Below, piece after piece: positions 6,440-9,880 of a stretch of DNA of 9,880 bases. A program made the translations under genes and the position numbers. This DNA comes from an uncultured Oscillospiraceae bacterium (lineage in GTDB: Bacteria > Bacillota > Clostridia > Oscillospirales > Oscillospiraceae). Numbering within the stretch: the stretch's first letter is position 1; each line of letters starts with the position of its first letter. A model generated the notes under the pieces. The model was not told the DNA's origin and did not search any database. It saw only the letters and a program-made list of their open reading frames with translations. The stretch spans positions 1-9,880 of the forward strand of contig CAAFMG010000116.1 of assembly GCA_900763965.1 (NCBI GenBank), written 5' to 3'.

Positions 6440-6516
6440 CGGGGTGTGGCGAAGTTTGGTATCGCGCTTGGTTCGGGTCCAAGAGGCCTCGGGTTCGACT
6501 CCCGACACTCCGACCA
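6440..6516 (+). tRNA. tRNA-Pro(CGG)
   Basis: Acceptor CGGGGTG/CACTCCG, D stem GCGA/TCGC, anticodon stem CTTGG/CCAAG with loop TTCGGGT (anticodon CGG, reading CCG), T stem TCGGG/CCCGA, discriminator A and encoded CCA (6514-6516). The predicted primary transcript has a very short leader. Together with the GGG isoacceptor it covers CCC, CCU and CCG; a UGG tRNA must lie elsewhere. Confidence 0.96.
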
Positions 6517-6518
6517 TT

Positions 6519-6555
6519 CCGGAGCAGACGATTGTCTGCTCCGGATTTCTTTTTC
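6519..6555 (+). terminator. Terminator of tRNA-Pro(CGG)
   Basis: CCGGAGCAGAC (6519-6529) pairs perfectly with GTCTGCTCCGG (6534-6544), followed by ATTTCTTTTT. Confidence 0.92.
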
Positions 6556-6580
6556 CCCAGAAAGTTGGAAAAATCACCCC

Positions 6581-6609
6581 TTGACAGACATATACAAATA
6601 TGCTAAACT
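6581..6609 (+). promoter_or_regulatory. Promoter of array unit 1
   Basis: TTGACA (6581-6586), 17-bp spacer, TAAACT (6604-6609), with TGC before the -10 (extended -10). Confidence 0.75.
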
Positions 6610-6614
6610 TTTAA

Positions 6615-6682
6615 TCGTAGCAGTCGATTGTACCGGGCTAGGGAGAAATCCTGAACCTGCAGCCTTCGGCTGCTGCTTTTTT
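6615..6682 (+). ncRNA. Putative small RNA, array unit 1
   Basis: The 5' segment GTAGCAG (6618-6624) can pair over 7 bp (one G-U) with CTGCTGC (6670-6676), which is followed by T6. Inside, CCG/CGG and GGCT/AGCC (6633-6639 with 6661-6669) and AGG/CCT continue the helix. A competing local hairpin, GCAGCC-TTC-GGCTGC (6659-6673), would act as an ordinary terminator, so two folds are possible. There is no ORF with a ribosome site. Function unknown; not a family I recognise. Confidence 0.55.
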
Positions 6683-6683
6683 C

Positions 6684-6712
6684 TTGACATTTTCTCTGTT
6701 TTATGCTATGTT
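6684..6712 (+). promoter_or_regulatory. Promoter of array unit 2
   Basis: TTGACA (6684-6689) begins one base after the T-tract of unit 1; 17-bp spacer; TATGTT (6707-6712) with TGC before it. Confidence 0.75.
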
Positions 6713-6718
6713 GTCTGC

Positions 6719-6788
6719 ATAGAAGGATCCCCATATATATCGCCAATCGCATTATGCGTAGTAGCGGTGGTTGGGGATCCTTCTTTTT
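6719..6788 (+). ncRNA. Putative small RNA, array unit 2
   Basis: AGAAGGATCCCCA (6721-6733) pairs without mismatch over 13 bp with TGGGGATCCTTCT (6772-6784), ending in T5. The enclosed 38 nt hold a possible second helix ATCGCC/GGTGGT and a small CGCA/TGCG hairpin. The whole RNA, about 70 nt, is closed end to end, so the terminator cannot form until the 3' arm is made. No coding potential is evident. Function unknown. Confidence 0.65.
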
Positions 6789-6875
6789 CTTCGGCAAAAG
6801 GATGGAGAAGCCCTCCGTTGCCGCTGCTTTGGATCTTTGATCGTTTGCACCGGATACCATATTTCAGATTTTCAC

Positions 6876-6904
6876 TTGACAGACCACTTTCCATTGCGTA
6901 TATT
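6876..6904 (+). promoter_or_regulatory. Promoter of array unit 3
   Basis: TTGACA (6876-6881), 17-bp spacer, TATATT (6899-6904). The 87 nt between unit 2 and this promoter contain a GGCAA/TTGCC hairpin (6793-6822) and no T-tract. Confidence 0.75.
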
Positions 6905-6910
6905 TAAGTC

Positions 6911-6987
6911 AAGAAGCCATCGTGAGGCATCAACGTCCCAGGGAATTGGTCCCCGGCCCGGTGAAGAAGCGATTTGGCTTCTTTTTA
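6911..6987 (+). ncRNA. Putative small RNA, array unit 3
   Basis: AAGAAGCC (6911-6918) pairs with GGCTTCTT (6976-6983), and ATCG (6919-6922) with CGAT (6970-6973), giving a 12-bp closing helix with a 2-nt bulge, followed by T5. The predicted start coincides with the first paired base. The interior can form GGGA/TCCC. About 75 nt in all, no ORF, function unknown. Confidence 0.6.
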
Positions 6988-6992
6988 TTTCC

Positions 6993-7051
6993 CACCGCCA
7001 TGACAGCCGTCTGGGTCTGTGCTTTTTGCTCCGGTGTAGGAGTCCTTTTTT
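6993..7051 (+). other. Structured spacer between units 3 and 4, ending in a T-tract
   Basis: CACCG (6993-6997) can pair with CGGTG (7032-7036), enclosing ACAG/CTGT. CTCC-GGTGTA-GGAG (about 7029-7042) is followed by TCC and T6. It could be a second terminator for unit 3 or a further small RNA, but no promoter is visible for it. Confidence 0.35.
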
Positions 7052-7052
7052 A

Positions 7053-7081
7053 TTGACATTCCCCATTCTTCATGTTATCAT
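7053..7081 (+). promoter_or_regulatory. Promoter of array unit 4
   Basis: TTGACA (7053-7058) lies two bases after a T-tract; 17-bp spacer; TATCAT (7076-7081) with TGT before it. Confidence 0.75.
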
Positions 7082-7087
7082 TCAAAC

Positions 7088-7156
7088 AGCAGGTGCAAGT
7101 TGTCTATTGGTGTTGCCGTTTTGGCATTCACTAGTAAGACTTGCACCTGCTTTTTT
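7088..7156 (+). ncRNA. Putative small RNA, array unit 4
   Basis: This is the clearest unit. AGCAGGTGCAAGT (7088-7100) pairs perfectly over 13 bp with ACTTGCACCTGCT (7139-7151), then T6. The predicted start is the first paired base. Inside, GTG-TGCC-GTTTT-GGCA-CAC forms a short hairpin. About 69 nt, no ORF, function unknown. Confidence 0.68.
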
Positions 7157-7157
7157 C

Positions 7158-7186
7158 TTGACGCTCCTCCCTTTTTTTGATACATT
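7158..7186 (+). promoter_or_regulatory. Promoter of array unit 5
   Basis: TTGACG (7158-7163) starts one base after the T-tract of unit 4; 17-bp spacer; TACATT (7181-7186) preceded by TGA. Confidence 0.68.
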
Positions 7187-7192
7187 TTTACC

Positions 7193-7263
7193 GGACGAGC
7201 TTTCACCCAGCTGCAAGGCGCAAGGTTATTTGCTGCATCTACCGCCTTAACGTTCGTCCTTTT
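7193..7263 (+). ncRNA. Putative small RNA, array unit 5
   Basis: GGACGAGC (7193-7200) pairs over 8 bp (one G-U) with GTTCGTCC (7252-7259), followed by only four Ts. Inside, AAGGCG pairs with CGCCTT. The short T-run suggests leaky ending, and the stronger hairpin at 7305-7339 may be its real or backup terminator. About 71 nt by the first end point. Function unknown. Confidence 0.52.
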
Positions 7264-7304
7264 CCATGCAAGCAGCCCCTGCCGTCAGATGCCACGCCAT
7301 CGCC

Positions 7305-7339
7305 CCCTCCTGCCGGAAGCCCTTCGGCTGGAGGGTTTT
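7305..7339 (+). terminator. Strong terminator closing the small-RNA array
   Basis: CCCTCC-T-GCCG (7305-7315) pairs with CGGC-T-GGAGGG (7325-7335) with one T-T mismatch, followed by TTTTG. It separates the array from the yitT-type promoter. Confidence 0.7.
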
Positions 7340-7362
7340 GTCATTAACCGAAAAATTATCTA

Positions 7363-7391
7363 TTGACATCAACATTTGTTCATGTTACAAC
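7363..7391 (+). promoter_or_regulatory. Promoter of the YitT-family gene
   Basis: TTGACA (7363-7368), 17-bp spacer, TACAAC (7386-7391), with TGT before the -10. Its TTCATGTTA segment matches that of the unit 4 promoter. Confidence 0.65.
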
Positions 7392-7423
7392 TACAACACT
7401 GCATTTGAAAAGAAGGACTGCCT

Positions 7424-8272
7424 ATGTTAAACAAGCATATTGTAAAGGATTACCTTGTCATCACCGGCGGCACTGCCATTGTTGCCGCTGCCGTTTTCTT
7501 TTTCATGCTTCCCAGCCATGTCAGCGTGGGCAGCGCCACGGCTGTGGCTATGATTATGAGCAACTTTATCCCCGTCCCGGTCTCCATCATCACCTTCTGG
7601 ATCAACGTGGTGCTGCTGATCATGGGCTTTTTGCTCATCGGCCGGGACTTTGGCGCAAAAACCGTGTATGCCTCCCTGCTGCTGCCTGTGATGCTTTGGA
7701 TTCTGGAGCAGTTTTTCCCCAATTTTCAGTCCCTGACCCAGGATCCCATGCTGGATGTGGTGTGTTACATTCTGGTGGTGGGCATCGGCCTTGCCATTCT
7801 CTTTTCCCGCAATGCCGCTTCCGGCGGACTGGATATTGTCGCCAAGATCATGAACAAGTACCTGCACATGGAGCTGGGCCAAGCTATGGCTGTCTCCGGC
7901 ATTCTGGTGGCTCTGTCCTCTGCTTTGTGCTATGACAAGAAAATTGTGGTTTTGAGCGTTCTTGGCACCTATTTCGGCGGTCTTGTGGTGGATAAGTTCA
8001 TTTTCGGTATGAACATCAAGCGCAGAGTCTGCATCATCTCCAAGGAGTATGACGAGATCCTGGATTTTGTCCTGCACACCCTGCACAGCGGCGCCACCAT
8101 CTACAACAGCATCGGCGCCTTTGACCAGAACATAAAGAAGGAGATCGTCACCATTGTGGACAATCAGGAGTACCGCAGTCTGATGGATCATGTGAAAAAG
8201 GTGGATCCCAGCGCCTTTATCACCGTCATCTCCGTCAACGAGATCTCCTACCAGCCCAAGGCCAAAGGTTAA
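7424..8272 (+). CDS. YitT family membrane protein (DUF161/DUF2179)
   Basis: The 282-residue protein has five or so hydrophobic segments in residues 10-195, with the family signature RNAASGGLDIVAKIMNK in the middle. A soluble C-terminal domain (about 200-278: RRVCIISKEYDEI, LHSGATIYNSIGAF, VDPSAFITVISVNEI) follows and matches DUF2179, a PII-like fold. YitT-family proteins are common integral membrane proteins of Bacillota with no firmly established transport substrate. The ATG is set by AAGGA at 7413-7417. It has its own promoter and is followed after a short gap by the DUF3842 gene on the same strand. Confidence 0.92.
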   Translation: MLNKHIVKDYLVITGGTAIVAAAVFFFMLPSHVSVGSATAVAMIMSNFIPVPVSIITFWINVVLLIMGFLLIGRDFGAKTVYASLLLPVMLWILEQFFPNFQSLTQDPMLDVVCYILVVGIGLAILFSRNAASGGLDIVAKIMNKYLHMELGQAMAVSGILVALSSALCYDKKIVVLSVLGTYFGGLVVDKFIFGMNIKRRVCIISKEYDEILDFVLHTLHSGATIYNSIGAFDQNIKKEIVTIVDNQEYRSLMDHVKKVDPSAFITVISVNEISYQPKAKG

Positions 8273-8280
8273 CCCTGCCC

Positions 8281-8309
8281 TTGCATTTTCCCAGAGGGCA
8301 TGATATATT
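8281..8309 (+). promoter_or_regulatory. Promoter of the DUF3842 gene
   Basis: TTGCAT (8281-8286), 17-bp spacer, TATATT (8304-8309) with TGA before the -10. A GCCC/GGGC inverted repeat overlaps the -35 region. Confidence 0.55.
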
Positions 8310-8340
8310 GTATGGGATTTCCCAACATTTGGAGGTTTCT

Positions 8341-8775
8341 ATGAAAGTCATCGTCATGGATGGACAAAGCGGGCGCATCGGTCAGCTGTTTATTGAAAAG
8401 GCCAGAAAGGCCGCCCTTCCCTGCGAGCTGATTGCCATTGGAACCAACGCCATCGCCACCTCTGCCATGCTGAAGGCCGGTGCCGCCAAGGGAGCCACCG
8501 GGGAAAACCCGGTGATCGTTGCCGCCCGGACGGCGGACGTGATCGTCGGCCCCATTGGGATCCTGGCAGCCGATGCCATGCTTGGGGAGATCACCCCGGC
8601 CATGGCCGTTGCCGTGGGGCAAAGCGGCGCAATAAAGCTCCTGCTGCCGGTGAACCTGTGCAACAACATTGTGGCAGGAACCCAGGATCTGCCCCTGTCC
8701 GCAGTGCTGGACGATGCGGTGCAGACCCTGAAAAGCATTCTCGAATTGCCCGCAAGGGGTATGCCGCATCCGTAA
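8341..8775 (+). CDS. DUF3842 family protein
   Basis: The 144-residue protein begins MKVIVMDGQSGRIGQLFIEKAR, a Rossmann-like beta strand followed by GxxGxxG (G8, G11, G14), then TNAIATSAMLKAGAAKGATGENP and a C-terminal half with VGPIGILAADAMLGEITPAMA. This matches DUF3842, a Clostridia protein of unknown function; a nucleotide-binding role is inferred from the glycine motif. The ATG at 8341 follows GGAGGT (8331-8336); the frame is open upstream to 8281 without a ribosome site. It is commonly found beside an ECF S-component gene, as here, which hints at a link with cofactor uptake (inference). Confidence 0.88.
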   Translation: MKVIVMDGQSGRIGQLFIEKARKAALPCELIAIGTNAIATSAMLKAGAAKGATGENPVIVAARTADVIVGPIGILAADAMLGEITPAMAVAVGQSGAIKLLLPVNLCNNIVAGTQDLPLSAVLDDAVQTLKSILELPARGMPHP

Positions 8776-8854
8776 ACCGGCTTACGCTGTGTTAAAAAGC
8801 AATTCTCCGGCCAAGCCGGTTCTTCCCTGGCATCAACGCCGCCCCAAGGGCGGC
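8775..8854 (+). promoter_or_regulatory. Two perfect hairpins before the ECF S-component gene
   Basis: AACCGGCTT (8775-8783) pairs with AAGCCGGTT (8813-8821) around a 29-nt loop, starting on the stop codon of the DUF3842 gene. GCCGCCC-CAA-GGGCGGC (8838-8854) follows. Neither has a good T-tract. They could form a processing or stability element, a partial terminator, or a leader controlling the transporter gene. I do not recognise a known vitamin riboswitch here. Confidence 0.5.
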
Positions 8855-8895
8855 ACTCCCGTTCAAGACAGGAAATGATCAAAAGGGAGAAATTT

Positions 8896-9429
8896 ATGAA
8901 AACATCCAACAAAACCAAAATCACCAGCCTGGTATATGCCGCCGTGTGTCTGGCGCTGTGCCTGGTACTGCCCTTCCTGACGGGTCAGATCCCCCAGGTC
9001 GGCAATGCCCTTTGCCCCATGCACATTCCCGTGCTGCTGGCAGGCTTCCTCTGCGGCCCCTGGTGGGCCACGGCTGTAGGGCTGGTTGCCCCCCTTCTGC
9101 GGCACACCCTGTTCCTGATGCCCCCGCTGATGACTGCCATTGCCATGAGCTTTGAGCTGGCCGCCTACGGTCTGATCTCCGGCCTGATGTACCGCAAGCT
9201 GCCCAAGACCACCGGCAATATCTACGTTTCCCTGCTGACTGCTATGGCAGGCGGACGCGTGATCTGGGGCATCGCCCGTCTGGCCCTCACCGGTGTCACC
9301 GGAAAGCCTTTCACCTTCGCCATGTTCCTGGCCGGTGCCTTCACCTCTGCCATTCCCGGCATCATCGTCCATATCCTGCTGATTCCGGTGCTGGTCATGG
9401 CCCTGAAAAAGGCAAACATCATCAAATAA
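8896..9429 (+). CDS. ECF transporter S component, substrate unknown
   Basis: This 177-residue protein has about six membrane helices: LVYAAVCLALCLVLPFL, then NALCPMHIPVLLAGFLCGPWWATAVGLVAPLLRH, then two to three more, ending in IIVHILLIPVLVMALKKA. This is the layout of the small substrate-binding subunit of energy-coupling factor vitamin transporters, which works with a shared EcfA/EcfA'/EcfT module encoded elsewhere. The substrate cannot be assigned from sequence. The ATG at 8896 follows GGGAG with normal spacing; an earlier ATG at 8875 has a ribosome site too close to be likely. It is probably co-transcribed with the DUF3842 gene and ends in a strong terminator. Confidence 0.87.
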   Translation: MKTSNKTKITSLVYAAVCLALCLVLPFLTGQIPQVGNALCPMHIPVLLAGFLCGPWWATAVGLVAPLLRHTLFLMPPLMTAIAMSFELAAYGLISGLMYRKLPKTTGNIYVSLLTAMAGGRVIWGIARLALTGVTGKPFTFAMFLAGAFTSAIPGIIVHILLIPVLVMALKKANIIK

Positions 9430-9434
9430 CGCCA

Positions 9435-9468
9435 ATTCCCGCGGTGATAAGCCGCGGGAATCTTTTTT
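9435..9468 (+). terminator. Terminator after the ECF S-component gene
   Basis: ATTCCCGCGG (9435-9444) pairs perfectly with CCGCGGGAAT (9452-9461), 7-nt loop, then CTTTTTT. Confidence 0.95.
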
Positions 9469-9492
9469 ACCAGACGGGCATTTCGGTGCGCC

Positions 9493-9511
9493 GGGCGGGC
9501 ATCGCCCGCCC
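9493..9511. repeat. Perfect GC-rich palindrome
   Basis: GGGCGGGC-ATC-GCCCGCCC, 8-bp arms, abuts repeat copy A. It may belong to the same dispersed repeat complex. Confidence 0.65.
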
Positions 9512-9562
9512 CTTGACTCTCCCTTTGGGAGAGCTGGCACGGCGTAGCCGTGACTGAGAGGG
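9511..9562 (-). repeat. 52-bp REP-like palindromic repeat, copy A
   Basis: On the minus strand it starts CCCTCTCAG, then a 16-nt variable hairpin (CACGGC-TAC-GCCGTG), then CCAGCTCTCCC-AAA-GGGAGAG and CAAGG. It has exactly the same length and layout as copy B in the opposite direction. Similar units are, as I recall, widely scattered in Faecalibacterium and relatives; copy number here is not visible. Confidence 0.8.
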
Positions 9563-9610
9563 TACCCGGCGGCAATCACGGCACTTTTCCCAAACTTGCC
9601 ACTACCTACG

Positions 9611-9662
9611 CCCTCTCAGGCTCGCTGATCGCTCGCCAGCTCCCCCATAGTGGGAGCCAAGG
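9611..9662 (+). repeat. 52-bp REP-like palindromic repeat, copy B
   Basis: It starts CCCTCTCAG, then a different 16-nt middle, then CCAGCTCCCCC with GGGAGC and CCAAGG at the end. It faces copy A across 48 bp, forming an inverted doublet. The fixed ends with a changed middle suggest an old element under structural constraint. Confidence 0.8.
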
Positions 9663-9880
9663 GCGGCTGCGCCGACAATGCAGCATTGAACCTTTTCAGG
9701 CAAAATTTGGCAGTATTATGTCGAAACATGGTGTATTTGCAACATTGTGACATTGCCGGGCCAAATCGGTTCTGCTCAAAAAATTGCCACGTTGGCGGGC
9801 GGATACTATCTGCCGCTACAATGCCTCGAACTTTCCTTGGTGAAAAATCGTGAAACCTTGCACCGCGATCCACCAAAAAA
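9663..9880. other. Non-coding tail of the window, no supported gene
   Basis: A minus-strand frame of 86 codons (9616-9876) is open here, but it begins at a TTG without a ribosome site, contains no domain I know, and its end is the translation of repeat copy B. It is more likely part of a dispersed repeat than a gene. A TTTGGC/GCCAAA inverted pair brackets about 9710-9765. Nothing else stands out. Confidence 0.4.

Noticed and set aside
6446..6907. Plus-strand open frame of 153 codons, and another at 6771-7250
   Set aside because: They run through the tRNA, several promoters and terminators, with no ribosome site and no recognisable protein character.
6581..7263. CRISPR array or IS element as an explanation for the periodic units
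   Set aside because: There is no repeated sequence between units and no transposase or cas gene; only promoter boxes and structure recur.
8776..8895. Known vitamin riboswitch (THF, FMN, TPP, cobalamin) before the ECF gene
   Set aside because: None of the conserved cores of these aptamers that I know can be found in the gap.
9616..9876. 86-codon minus-strand gene
   Set aside because: TTG start without a ribosome site, no domain, and the C-terminus is translated repeat sequence.

Overview
The window looks like chromosomal DNA from a gut-type Clostridia (Bacillota), most likely Oscillospirales and close to Faecalibacterium or its relatives. The grounds are the protein sequences (L13/S9, the paired radical-SAM genes, YitT, DUF3842, an ECF S component), GC-rich codons with AT-rich sigma-A promoters, and a pair of 52-bp palindromic repeats of a kind I associate with these genomes. 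Genus is an inference. No phage, plasmid or transposase gene is visible.

Layout. Positions 1-190 hold a 21-nt direct repeat and the terminator of the rplM-rpsI operon, which runs leftward from a strong promoter at 1122-1150 through a likely L13-type leader. rplM is broken by an in-frame TAG. Diverging from it is a TtcA-like tRNA thiolation gene (1269-2009). Next comes a non-coding stretch with a terminator, a small RNA on the minus strand (2250-2322) and tRNA-Pro(GGG) (minus). Positions 2741-6341 hold a five-gene leftward operon: small membrane protein, M50 site-2-type protease, radical SAM protein (TIGR03960-like), its partner (TIGR03936/DUF2344-like) and a small Lar-like zinc-ribbon protein. 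tRNA-Pro(CGG) lies on the plus strand just beyond. Then follow about 850 bp without a believable gene, and a rightward series of a YitT-family membrane protein, a DUF3842 protein and an ECF transporter S component. The end of the window (9470-9880) is repeat-rich and non-coding.

The most striking part is 6581-7263. It reads as five consecutive, independently transcribed RNAs of about 70 nt. Each has a TTGAC[A/G]-17 bp-TAnnnT promoter. The presumed 5' end of each pairs with the arm just before its own 3' T-tract. In four of the five the -35 box follows closely on an earlier T-run, within 1-2 nt in three of them. A sixth unit of identical design lies on the minus strand downstream of the other proline tRNA. 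The interiors differ in sequence, so this looks like a family held together by architecture rather than by a common loop. No function can be read from sequence.

The second notable point is rplM: one TAG plus several unexpected residues in a 27-bp stretch of an otherwise perfect L13.
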